From an uncultured Woeseiaceae bacterium (GTDB lineage Bacteria; Pseudomonadota; Gammaproteobacteria; Steroidobacterales; Woeseiaceae), in NCBI GenBank assembly GCA_902510755.1, contig CABXCS010000007.1:1-41709 (forward strand): a stretch of DNA of 41,709 bases, read 5' to 3'. The translations under genes and the position numbers were made by a program. Shown here one piece after another: positions 7,018-15,257 of this stretch. The number at the start of each line of letters is the position of its first letter. Positions within the stretch are counted from its first letter, which is position 1. The notes beneath the pieces are model-generated. The model was not told the DNA's origin and searched no databases. It worked only from the letters and a program-made list of their open reading frames with translations.

Positions 7018-8356
7018 CTTTTGCTTGCATACCAGAAATACCCAAAGCTATCTCCATTGCTTGTTCATAATTTAATCTTGGATCAACTTGAGATTTGTAA
7101 GCTTTTGATAGGTCTTTGTCGCTCAAACCTCTCGCACCACCGGTACATTCAGTAACATTCTCACCAGTAAGTTCAAGATGGACACCACCTAGATACGTTC
7201 CCATTTTTTTATGTACTTTGAATGCGGATTCTAATTCCGAGGAAATATTTTCAAAGCGTCTTGTTTTAGTACCATCAGCAGTAGACTCTGTGTTGCCATG
7301 CATTGGATCACAGACCCAAAGAACTGGAGATTTAATATTATTAACAGCTTCTATTAATCCAGGAAGGTGCTTCTCTATAGTGTTGGCACCAAAGCGATGG
7401 ATTAATGTTATTCTGCCTGGGAGCTTATCGGGATTGAGGATTGTCAGTAACCCTTGCAACCATTCAGATGTCATCCCGGGGCCTATTTTTATACCCATTG
7501 GATTAGCTACACCTCGGAAATATTCTACATGAGCGCCCTCAAGTTCAGCTGTTCGCATACCAATCCATGGAAAATGTGTGGTCAAGTTATACCAATTTCC
7601 AGTACGCTCAATGTATCTAGTTTGCGATTGCTCATATGGTAAATGCAGACCTTCATGAGCGGCATATATTTCAGCTTTTTGTGAGAGAAATAAAGGGCGC
7701 CCTGATGTGGATTCAATAAAGTCTATTGATTCAGTAATTGTACTAATAATTTTATTGTAACGATCAGCCATTTCAGAATGACCCAACCAATCCAAATCCC
7801 AATATTCTGGATGATGTAAATCTACAAAACCCCCATCTATCAATGAACGAACAAAGTTCATAGTTAATGCAGCACGCTCATAACCACGTAAGATTAATTT
7901 TGGATCAGGTACTCTATCATCACTGGTGAAAGGGCTCCGATTTATAATATCGCCACGATAACTTGGTAATTCTTGACCGTTTTTTGACTCTAGATCAGCT
8001 GATCTTGGTTTTGCATATTGCCCTGCCATTCTCCCAACACGAACAACTGGTTTTTTTAGGCCGTACTGCATCACAGTACTCATTTGTAGTAATATCTTTA
8101 GTTTAGCAACGATACTTTCAGAAGAGCAATCACTAAAACTCTCAGCACAATCACCACCCTGGAGTATGAAGACCTCACCTCTTTGAGCCGCCGCAATGTG
8201 CTCACTTAATTTATCTACTTCCCATGAAGTTACAATAGGTGGTAATTTTTTAAGTTCAGCGACAACCTCTGCTAAATGCTTTTCATCAGGATAGTTTGCT
8301 TGTTGCGCTGCATTTAATGCCTGCCAACTAGTCGGTTCCCATGAAATATTTTGCAT
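7004..8356 (-). CDS. 3-deoxy-7-phosphoheptulonate synthase, class II
   Basis: Condenses phosphoenolpyruvate with erythrose 4-phosphate to give DAHP, the first step of the shikimate pathway to aromatic amino acids. The sequence belongs to class II, the plant/Mycobacterium/PhzC type, not the class I AroF/G/H type of E. coli. Marks include WEVDKLSEHIAAAQRGEVF, GGDCAE with the metal ligand Cys70, KPVVRVGRMAGQYAKPRS, FLSQKAEIYAAHEGLHLPYE, WIGMRTAELEGAHVEYFRG, DPMHGNT and GGVHLELTGENVTEC. Length 450 residues is standard. It lacks an obvious extra regulatory domain. No other aromatic pathway gene is nearby, so it stands alone. Its ATG faces the ALDH gene across a 243-base spacer, and its 3' end overlaps rluE. 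Confidence 0.95.
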   Translation of the reverse strand: MQNISWEPTSWQALNAAQQANYPDEKHLAEVVAELKKLPPIVTSWEVDKLSEHIAAAQRGEVFILQGGDCAESFSDCSSESIVAKLKILLQMSTVMQYGLKKPVVRVGRMAGQYAKPRSADLESKNGQELPSYRGDIINRSPFTSDDRVPDPKLILRGYERAALTMNFVRSLIDGGFVDLHHPEYWDLDWLGHSEMADRYNKIISTITESIDFIESTSGRPLFLSQKAEIYAAHEGLHLPYEQSQTRYIERTGNWYNLTTHFPWIGMRTAELEGAHVEYFRGVANPMGIKIGPGMTSEWLQGLLTILNPDKLPGRITLIHRFGANTIEKHLPGLIEAVNNIKSPVLWVCDPMHGNTESTADGTKTRRFENISSELESAFKVHKKMGTYLGGVHLELTGENVTECTGGARGLSDKDLSKAYKSQVDPRLNYEQAMEIALGISGMQAKANND

Positions 8357-8599
8357 TTTTATTACCTCTATTAAACTCTAAAAAATATACTTGAAAGAGA
8401 TTGTGCATGGCTAAACTTATTATTGCAATCATAAGCTTACAGGATATATGTGAAATAATTATTACTTACCTATAGTCATAATCTATAAATTTCTACTTCA
8501 AACTACTCAATCATGACTGGAAAGAACATCAAAGGATAGGCAAAATACACTATAAATAAATCTTATAGCTAGTAATGACCTTTTTAGGAGTAAGTTGGA

Positions 8600-10114
8600 A
8601 TGAGTATACTAGAACGCCTCGATCTAAATTCAATTAATGCTGGAAGTTGGAGTGGTGGCACACCTATTCAAGCTAATGATGGTAAATTAATTGAATCAAT
8701 TAATCCGACTACAGGTGAGTTAATAGGTAGTGTTAAAAACACCACCACTGAAGAGTACGAGCAAATACTTACCGCTGCTCAAGAGGCTTTTCTAGAATGG
8801 CGGCAAATACCAGCTCCAGTTAGAGGTGATGCAATCAGAAGAGTTGGCGCAGCGCTCAGAGAGAATAAAGATGCACTAGGTAGTTTAGTTAGCTTAGAAA
8901 TGGGCAAGATTAAAGCAGAAGGTGATGGTGAGGTCCAAGAAATGATTGATATGGCAGATCTTGCGGTTGGACAATCAAGGATGCTATACGGAATGACTAC
9001 GCACTCAGAGCGGCCAATGCATCGAATGTATGAGCAATGGCATCCATTGGGTCTTGTTGGCATTATATCAGCATTTAACTTCCCAGTTGCGGTATGGTCA
9101 TGGAATGCCTTTATCGCAACAATTTGCGGTAATGTCAGTATCTGGAAGCCATCACCAAAGACTCCTTTATGTGGAGTAGCTGTGCAAAAAATTTGCAATC
9201 AAGCGCTCAAAGATCAAGGTTTACCAGATATCTTCCATTTAATTAATGATGAATCAAATATACTCTCCCAAAAACTAGTCGATGATAGGCGTATAGACTT
9301 ACTTTCATTTACTGGTTCTTGTGAGGTAGGCAAAAAAGTAGGTAAGAATGTAGCGGCAAGAATGGGTAAATTTCTTCTCGAACTTGGCGGCAACAATGCC
9401 ATCATAGTAGATGAATCTGCTAACTTTGATATTACCGTTCCCGGAATTGTCTTCGGTTCAGTGGGAACTGCTGGTCAGAGATGCACTACTACAAGACGTG
9501 TACTGGTACATGAATCTCGCTTTACAGAATTAAAAGAAAAATTAGTGCACGCTTATCAACAAATACCTATAGGTGACCCATTAGATCAAAAAACACTCAT
9601 GGGGCCTTTAATTGATGAAAAATCTGTACAAAATGTTGAAGCCGCTGTTAATAAAGTTCGTGAATCTGGTGGTGAAATTCTCTGTGGTGGTGAAAGAGTT
9701 GGTAGCAAAGGTCATTTTATCTCACCCATCATTGCAACCGCTGAAAATGAATGGGATATTGTTCAGGATGAAACATTTGGTCCATTATTGTATTTAATTC
9801 CATGTAAATCACTTGATGATGCAATAGCTAAACAAAATGATGTAAAACAAGGGCTTTCATCAGCAATATTTACCAACAATCTTCAAAATGCCGAACGCTT
9901 CCTCTCCAACTTAGGATCGGACTGCGGCATTGCTAATGTTAATATTGGAACTTCTGGAGCAGAAATTGGTGGTGCGTTTGGTGGAGAGAAAGAAACTGGT
10001 GGTGGCCGTGAGGCTGGCTCTGATTCATGGAAAGCTTATATGCGACGTCAAACTAATACCATTAACTGGAGTAGTGAACTGCCATTGGCACAAGGAGTTA
10101 ACTTCGACGTTTAA
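8600..10114 (+). CDS. Aldehyde dehydrogenase, ALDH7 family (aminoadipate-semialdehyde dehydrogenase-like)
   Basis: NAD-dependent oxidation of an aldehyde to a carboxylic acid. Catalytic residues are all visible: Asn160 in AFNFPVAVW, Glu261 in LELGGNN, Cys295 in [12 protein letters not shown], and the NAD site FTGS (237-240). The C-terminus ([23 protein letters not shown], then ELPLAQG) is diagnostic of ALDH7. In Pseudomonas this family (AmaB) oxidises L-aminoadipate semialdehyde in lysine breakdown, which is the likeliest substrate here, though ALDH7 enzymes also take betaine aldehyde and others. The length of 504 is normal. The start is secured by AGGAG at 8586-8590, nine bases before the ATG. 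It stands as a single-gene unit; no lysine catabolic partner is adjacent, so the substrate remains inferred. Confidence 0.92.
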   Translation: MSILERLDLNSINAGSWSGGTPIQANDGKLIESINPTTGELIGSVKNTTTEEYEQILTAAQEAFLEWRQIPAPVRGDAIRRVGAALRENKDALGSLVSLEMGKIKAEGDGEVQEMIDMADLAVGQSRMLYGMTTHSERPMHRMYEQWHPLGLVGIISAFNFPVAVWSWNAFIATICGNVSIWKPSPKTPLCGVAVQKICNQALKDQGLPDIFHLINDESNILSQKLVDDRRIDLLSFTGSCEVGKKVGKNVAARMGKFLLELGGNNAIIVDESANFDITVPGIVFGSVGTAGQRCTTTRRVLVHESRFTELKEKLVHAYQQIPIGDPLDQKTLMGPLIDEKSVQNVEAAVNKVRESGGEILCGGERVGSKGHFISPIIATAENEWDIVQDETFGPLLYLIPCKSLDDAIAKQNDVKQGLSSAIFTNNLQNAERFLSNLGSDCGIANVNIGTSGAEIGGAFGGEKETGGGREAGSDSWKAYMRRQTNTINWSSELPLAQGVNFDV

Positions 10115-10135
10115 GAGAGATATGCTTATATAGTT

Positions 10136-10528
10136 CTACTTTTGAGCTTTCCAAAGTTGCTCAAGCTCCGCTATATCACATTCAGATACTAGTTTTTCTT
10201 TAATGGCGAGATTATATTCTAAAGCTTTAAAGCGAGTGATAAATTTCTTACTAGATCTAGATAAAGCTCTTTCTGGATCAAGGTCAAGATGTCGAGCTAG
10301 GTTAACCACTGAAAATAACAAATCACCTAACTCTTCCTCAATATCCCTTGGTGAATGAGTTATTGCATCTTTAAGTTCAGAAATCTCCTCATATATTTTC
10401 TCCCAAACCTCGCTTATCTCATGCCAATCAAAACCAACATCAGATGCTCGATCACCCACTATTCTGGCAATACTTATAGCTGAATTCTCATTAGGCAGAT
10501 CATCCATAATTGAAAATTTAGGGTTCAC
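10136..10528 (-). CDS. mazG: Single-domain MazG nucleotide pyrophosphohydrolase
   Basis: Hydrolyses nucleoside triphosphates to monophosphates, cleaning the pool of abnormal nucleotides. Only 130 residues long, against about 260 in E. coli MazG, and it corresponds to the C-terminal of the two MazG domains: VGFDW...VWEKIYEEISELKDA and EEELGDLLFSVVNLARHL. The magnesium ligand pattern EExxE...ExxD is present (Glu47, Glu48, Glu51, Glu66, Asp69). The start is GTG at 10526-10528, which overlaps the TGA of the upstream NudL-type gene, so the two are translationally coupled. Short stand-alone MazG proteins exist, so this need not be a broken gene. It converges on the ALDH gene. Confidence 0.85.
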   Translation of the reverse strand: MNPKFSIMDDLPNENSAISIARIVGDRASDVGFDWHEISEVWEKIYEEISELKDAITHSPRDIEEELGDLLFSVVNLARHLDLDPERALSRSSKKFITRFKALEYNLAIKEKLVSECDIAELEQLWKAQK

Positions 10529-11133
10529 ATGGATTCCTCTTTTAATTTTTTACATAATGATGAAATAATCATAGCAGTTGCTCCCCATATTCTAGCTCCG
10601 TTGTAATGATATTCAATCATTGTTATTTCTGTATTTTTAAAACTATGCATACTCTCTTGTTTATTGTCGTCATTTAAAAAATACAAAAATGGGACAGTAA
10701 GATAGCTCTCGACTTCAGAAGGAGCAATCACTATATTTATAGCTTTATCAACCAATCCAATTACTGGATGTATCATAAAGCCAGTCAAGGTTGGTATTGA
10801 AGGGAGGGTGCCAATAATTTCAATTTCAGTTGAATTTATACCTACCTCCTCTCTCGTTTCACGTAAAGCAGCCTCTAAATAATCACCATCAGTTTGCTCC
10901 ATACTTCCACCAGGAAAGCATATTTCACCAGCGTGATCTTTTAAATGTTGGGCCCGCTTTGTCAGCAATAATTCATAACGATAATTATTTTTAATAATCG
11001 GAACCATAACGGCAGCAGTTCTCATTTTTCCTGCGGTATTATATTTACTTAATGCTTCTTGATGATTTGCACCCACGCTAATAGGTGCGAGAGGATTAGC
11101 TCGAAGTGCATCCAGTTTTGCTTCAATATTCAA
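10525..11133 (-). CDS. NudL-type Nudix hydrolase, probable CoA pyrophosphatase
   Basis: Nudix hydrolase expected to cleave coenzyme A or its derivatives into 3',5'-ADP and phosphopantetheine. The family-specific stretch LLTKRAQHLKDHAGEICFPGG (about 56-76) precedes the Nudix box from Gly75 to Ile99, which ends in REtrEEvGI (Arg91, Glu92, Glu95, Glu96). This spacing is the same as in E. coli NudL. Length 202 residues is usual. The only plausible start is TTG at 11131-11133, since no ATG or GTG occurs between there and the upstream stop that would include the conserved N-terminus. Its stop overlaps the GTG of mazG, making a coupled housecleaning pair. fumC lies immediately upstream on the same strand. 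Confidence 0.88.
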   Translation of the reverse strand: MNIEAKLDALRANPLAPISVGANHQEALSKYNTAGKMRTAAVMVPIIKNNYRYELLLTKRAQHLKDHAGEICFPGGSMEQTDGDYLEAALRETREEVGINSTEIEIIGTLPSIPTLTGFMIHPVIGLVDKAINIVIAPSEVESYLTVPFLYFLNDDNKQESMHSFKNTEITMIEYHYNGARIWGATAMIISSLCKKLKEESM

Positions 11134-11161
11134 TTTAATTATTCCAATGAATAAAAAAATA

Positions 11162-12550
11162 TTATTCTTTTATTCCACCTTTTGTCAGATCTTTAGGATC
11201 TAATAAGCGATCCAAATCAGCTTCACTCAGATCCGTTAGCTCAGCTGCAACATCCTTTACCGCTCTTCCCTCTTGGTATGCTTTTTTAGCAATTTTTGCA
11301 CCCAACTCATACCCAATTACAGAATTAAGTGCGGTTACTAAAATCGGATTACGGTCCAACATCTCTTTAATATTTTCTTCATTTACAGTAAAACCACAAA
11401 TTGCTTTTTCAGCCATTACTTTCATTGCATTTGAAAGTATGCTGATACTCTGAATAAGATTATGTGCAATCACAGGTAGCATAACATTCAATTGAAAGTT
11501 TCCAGATTGACCAGCAATCGTAATTGCCGAATCATTACCAATGACTTGGGCTCCAACCATGGCAACTGCTTCTGGGATAACTGGATTTACTTTCCCTGGC
11601 ATAATACTTGATCCTGGTTGTAGTTCTGGAAGTTTAATCTCACCTAATCCAGCCAATGGGCCAGAGTTCATCCAGCGTAGATCGTTCGAAATTTTTATCA
11701 AATTAACTGCTAATACTTTTAAATGACCTGATACCTCAATTGCTGTGTCTTGAGTTGAAATTGATTCAAAGAATGAATCCGAAGAGGTAAACGGTATATT
11801 CGTTTTTTTAGCGAGCAGTTCAGCAAATTTATTACCGAAATCTGGGTGCGCATTAATCCCTGTCCCTACAGCAGTTCCACCCTGCGCTAACCTCATTAAT
11901 CGTGACATTGAATCATTAATTCGCTCAGAAGTTCGCTGGAGTTGTGAGCGCCAACCAGTTATCTCTTGGCTCAGTGTAATGGGCATTGCATCCATTAGAT
12001 GCGTTCGACCAGTTTTAACCACATCTTGATATTCATGTGCCTTACTTTCCAATTCCTTATCCAATTGACTAAGTGCTGGCAATAAATCACCATCAATTGC
12101 AATCGCAGCTGCAATATGAATTGCCGTTGGGATAACATCATTACTACTTTGCCCCATATTCACATCATCATTAGGATGAACACTTGTGCCTTTAACAGAA
12201 GTTGCTAAATTCGCAATAACTTCATTTGCATTCATATTGGAACTGGTTCCAGAGCCTGTTTGAAAAATATCTATAGGAAATTGCCCATCGTGCTGACCTT
12301 CGATGATAGCCTCACAGGCAATCATAATGGCATTAGTTTTTTCTTTTGAGAGTAAGCCTAAGTCATTATTCACTTGTGCTGCCGACCATTTGATGAGACC
12401 AAGTGCCGCAATAAATTGTCGAGGAATACAGATCCCACTGATTGGAAAATTATTAACTGCCCGCTGGGTTTGTGCACCCCATAGAGCGCTCTGTGGCACC
12501 TCTAATTCACCCATGCTATCAGCAACTTTTCTGTATTTTTCCTTACCCAT
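11162..12550 (-). CDS. fumC: Fumarate hydratase class II
   Basis: Iron-free fumarase that interconverts fumarate and malate in the TCA cycle. The superfamily signature PGSSIMPGKVNP is near residues 313-324; the other active-site blocks are visible as QTGSGTSSNMNANEV, KTGRTHLMDAMPI and GGTAVGTGINAHPDF. I choose ATG 12548-12550 (MGKEKYRKVADSMGELEVP) because it matches the family N-terminus and has GGAG eight bases upstream. This gives 462 residues. A longer in-frame reading from 12589 would add 13 residues and run into the promoter region. The gene is divergent from purB, another member of the same lyase superfamily. Confidence 0.96.
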   Translation of the reverse strand: MGKEKYRKVADSMGELEVPQSALWGAQTQRAVNNFPISGICIPRQFIAALGLIKWSAAQVNNDLGLLSKEKTNAIMIACEAIIEGQHDGQFPIDIFQTGSGTSSNMNANEVIANLATSVKGTSVHPNDDVNMGQSSNDVIPTAIHIAAAIAIDGDLLPALSQLDKELESKAHEYQDVVKTGRTHLMDAMPITLSQEITGWRSQLQRTSERINDSMSRLMRLAQGGTAVGTGINAHPDFGNKFAELLAKKTNIPFTSSDSFFESISTQDTAIEVSGHLKVLAVNLIKISNDLRWMNSGPLAGLGEIKLPELQPGSSIMPGKVNPVIPEAVAMVGAQVIGNDSAITIAGQSGNFQLNVMLPVIAHNLIQSISILSNAMKVMAEKAICGFTVNEENIKEMLDRNPILVTALNSVIGYELGAKIAKKAYQEGRAVKDVAAELTDLSEADLDRLLDPKDLTKGGIKE

Positions 12551-12583
12551 GAATATCGCTCCGTTATCATATCTCTTTCGTCT

Positions 12584-12629
12584 AATCATACAGCAAATCG
12601 ATATCTTTTAGTTCTATTAGTGTATGATT
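12584..12629. promoter_or_regulatory. Mirrored -10-like elements between fumC and purB
   Basis: The 108-base space between fumC and purB holds a 9-bp perfect inverted repeat: AATCATACA (12584-12592) and TGTATGATT (12621-12629), 28 bases apart. Each arm contains TATGAT, a -10-like hexamer pointing toward the nearer gene, 35 bases before the fumC start and 31 before the purB start. This fits a back-to-back promoter pair or a shared operator. No strong -35 box was seen for either. Confidence 0.4.
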
Positions 12630-12658
12630 CTTCTTTTGATATGGAAGTGATTACCAAT

Positions 12659-14011
12659 ATGAAACGTGACCAGTTAACCTCAATTTCGCCATTAGATGGG
12701 CGGTATTCAGATAAAACAGGGGAATTGATTAATATTTTCAGTGAATATGGGCTGATTCGTTTCAGAGTGGAGATTGAAGTCCGTTGGCTGCAGACGCTTT
12801 CGAAGCACAATGATATTAAAGAACTTGCTAACTTTGACGAAACAACTAATAAGCAATTAAATGAGATTGTCTCGAATTTTGATATCAATGCAGCACGTAG
12901 AGTCAAAGAAATTGAAAGTAAAACTAATCATGATGTTAAGGCGATTGAATACTTTATAGGTGAACAATTTAAAAACAATAAAAGTATTAATGATTTTCTT
13001 CACTTTGGTTGCACCTCTGAAGATATAAATAACCTTGCTTATGCAATGATGCTAAATGAGGCACGAAAAAATGTAATCACACCTTTCATGCATGAGCTAC
13101 AAAGCAAAATAAAGGCTTTTGCTAATAACTATGCCACTATACCAATGCTCTCTAGAACGCATGGTCAAACAGCTAGTCCCACCACTGTGGGTAAGGAATT
13201 TGCTAATGTGTTTGCGAGATTAAACAGACTTGAAAAACAATTTTCAGTAATTGATATTTATGGAAAGTTTAATGGTGCTGTAGGTAATTTCAATGCTCAT
13301 CATATTGCTTACCCAGATTGCGACTGGCCCAAAATTAGCTCTGATTTCATAAACTCCCTCCAATTGAAACCGAACTCGCTCACCACCCAAATTGAACCTC
13401 ATGACTGGATGGCAAATTATTGCCACAACCTTATACGTTATAATGTTGTTCTAATAGATCTATGTAGAGATATTTGGGGTTATATATCACTAGGATATTT
13501 CAAACAACGATTAGAGAGAGATGAGGTTGGCTCATCTACGATGCCACATAAGATTAATCCAATTGATTTTGAAAATGCTGAGGGTAATCTTGGTATCGCA
13601 AATGCCTTACTCGGTCATTTTGCAGAGAAATTACCTATTTCACGCTTTCAGAGAGACTTAACCGATTCAACTGTGCAAAGAAATCTAGGCGTTGCTATTG
13701 GGCATAGCATAATTGCTATCAAATCTCTTCTCAAGGGAATCAACAAATTAGAAATCGATGAAACTATCATTAGTAACGATATTGAAAATAGATGGGAAGT
13801 CTTAGCTGAAGCCATTCAAACAGTCATGCGAAGGTATGGTATTCCAGAGCCTTACGAAAAACTAAAGGCACTTACGCGCGGTAACGATATTAATGAATCT
13901 ATTTTGGCGGACTTTATACAATTGTTAGATATACCCCAAGATGCAAAGCAAGAATTACTTGAGCTAACACCATCAAAATATACAGGACTAGCCTCTAAGT
14001 TGATCAGATAA
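12659..14011 (+). CDS. purB: Adenylosuccinate lyase
   Basis: Purine synthesis enzyme that removes fumarate from SAICAR and from adenylosuccinate. The signature GSSTMPHKINPIDFEN begins near residue 291. Further conserved blocks are SPLDGRY, GLIRFRVEIEVRWLQ, TNHDVKAIEYF, CTSEDINNLA, SRTHGQTASPTTVGKE, TTQIEPHDWMA and RFQRDLTDSTVQRNLG. The start ATG 12659-12661 (MKRDQLTSISPLDGRY) gives the same distance to SPLDGRY as in E. coli PurB and yields 450 residues. Readings from 12620 or 12641 add a non-conserved tail. It is followed after 34 bases by mnmA on the same strand; in E. coli the two genes are also neighbours (mnmA-hflD-purB), in the other order and with hflD between. Confidence 0.97.
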   Translation: MKRDQLTSISPLDGRYSDKTGELINIFSEYGLIRFRVEIEVRWLQTLSKHNDIKELANFDETTNKQLNEIVSNFDINAARRVKEIESKTNHDVKAIEYFIGEQFKNNKSINDFLHFGCTSEDINNLAYAMMLNEARKNVITPFMHELQSKIKAFANNYATIPMLSRTHGQTASPTTVGKEFANVFARLNRLEKQFSVIDIYGKFNGAVGNFNAHHIAYPDCDWPKISSDFINSLQLKPNSLTTQIEPHDWMANYCHNLIRYNVVLIDLCRDIWGYISLGYFKQRLERDEVGSSTMPHKINPIDFENAEGNLGIANALLGHFAEKLPISRFQRDLTDSTVQRNLGVAIGHSIIAIKSLLKGINKLEIDETIISNDIENRWEVLAEAIQTVMRRYGIPEPYEKLKALTRGNDINESILADFIQLLDIPQDAKQELLELTPSKYTGLASKLIR

Positions 14012-14045
14012 AACTAACTATTTAATATAAGCGTTACTCAGGAAA

Positions 14046-15158
14046 ATGGATACATCAGTAGATAAAATTACTAATAAGAAAGTTATTGTTGGTTTATCGG
14101 GTGGCGTTGACTCTGCTGTTACTGCGCTTCTTCTCCAACAAAAAGGTGCCAATGTTCAAGCGTTACATATGACCAATTGGAATGATGAGGACGGTTACTG
14201 TGGTGCCGCTGAAGATTTACAAGAAGCAAAAAAAGTTTGTAAAAGTTTATCTATACCGTTACATCACGTTAATTTTGCTAAAGAGTATATGGACCTGGTA
14301 TTCAAAGATTTCCTACATGAGTATAAAATTGGAAGAACGCCAAACCCAGATATTTTGTGTAATCGTGAAATCAAATTTGGTGTTTTCAAAGACTATGCAT
14401 CGAGACTTGGTGGCGATTACATTGCCACTGGACATTATGCAAAATTACGAAAATCAAATAATTCAGTAGAGCTAGTAAAAGCAAAAGATTCAAACAAGGA
14501 TCAAACATATTTTCTACATGCAGTTGACTCTGATGCTTTTAAAAATACATTATTTCCTTTAGGTGATCTAACTAAAGAAGAAGTTAGAGAAATCGCAAAA
14601 ATGAATGGTTTATTGAATTTTAACAAAAAAGATAGTACTGGTATTTGCTTTATAGGTGAGAGACCTTTTCAAGAGTTTTTAAAAAATTACTTACCGGAAA
14701 AACCAGGTTCTATTTATGATAAAACAGGCAATTTAATGGGACAGCATAATGGGTTAATGTATTACACCATAGGACAACGGCAAGGATTAAATATTGGTGG
14801 TCAGAAAGATGGAAATGGTGCGCCCTTTTATGTCATTGAAAAAGATATTGAAAAAAATAACTTAATTGTCGCACAAGGTGACGACTCTAATTTATATAAG
14901 CAAGGTGTAGTGATCAATAAATTCTCCTGGTTAGGTAATGCAAACAATCTTGTTCAAAGAGATAAAAAATTCCTATGTCATGGGAAAATTAGATATCGGC
15001 AAGCAGATCAAGCTTGTGAAGTTCATATGCTAAATAACCAAAAAGTAAAAATAATATTTAAAGAAAAGCAGCGCGCATTGGCGACTGGGCAAGCAACCGT
15101 TTTATACTCTAATGATCGTTGCCTAGGTGGTGGTTTCGTCGATGAAATTGTTAGTTAA
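14046..15158 (+). CDS. mnmA: tRNA-specific 2-thiouridylase MnmA
   Basis: Adds sulfur to U34 of tRNA-Lys, -Glu and -Gln using ATP and a persulfide relay. The PP-loop SGGVDS is at 18-23. The two catalytic cysteines are Cys105 (NPDILCNREIKF) and Cys201 (STGICFIGERPF). GHYAKL, DQTYFLHAV and the C-terminal GQRQGLNIGG and CHGKIRYRQ blocks complete the family profile. Length 370 residues. A short AGGA lies just before the ATG. It probably forms a transcript with purB. hflD, which stands between mnmA and purB in E. coli, is not present here. Confidence 0.97.
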   Translation: MDTSVDKITNKKVIVGLSGGVDSAVTALLLQQKGANVQALHMTNWNDEDGYCGAAEDLQEAKKVCKSLSIPLHHVNFAKEYMDLVFKDFLHEYKIGRTPNPDILCNREIKFGVFKDYASRLGGDYIATGHYAKLRKSNNSVELVKAKDSNKDQTYFLHAVDSDAFKNTLFPLGDLTKEEVREIAKMNGLLNFNKKDSTGICFIGERPFQEFLKNYLPEKPGSIYDKTGNLMGQHNGLMYYTIGQRQGLNIGGQKDGNGAPFYVIEKDIEKNNLIVAQGDDSNLYKQGVVINKFSWLGNANNLVQRDKKFLCHGKIRYRQADQACEVHMLNNQKVKIIFKEKQRALATGQATVLYSNDRCLGGGFVDEIVS

Positions 15159-15206
15159 AAATAATAAATAATTCACAGAATCTCCCAAATTAAATCAAAC
15201 ATCGGC

Positions 15207-15212
15207 TATAAT
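15207..15212 (+). promoter_or_regulatory. Candidate -10 element upstream of acnA
   Basis: A perfect TATAAT lies in the 99-base spacer between mnmA and acnA, 46 bases before the acnA ATG. No good -35 hexamer stands 16-18 bases upstream, so this is a tentative call. It would allow acnA to be expressed apart from purB-mnmA. Confidence 0.35.
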
Positions 15213-15257
15213 TCAGCCCCAATTATAAATTTATTTATTCATTAACCGTAATTTTGG

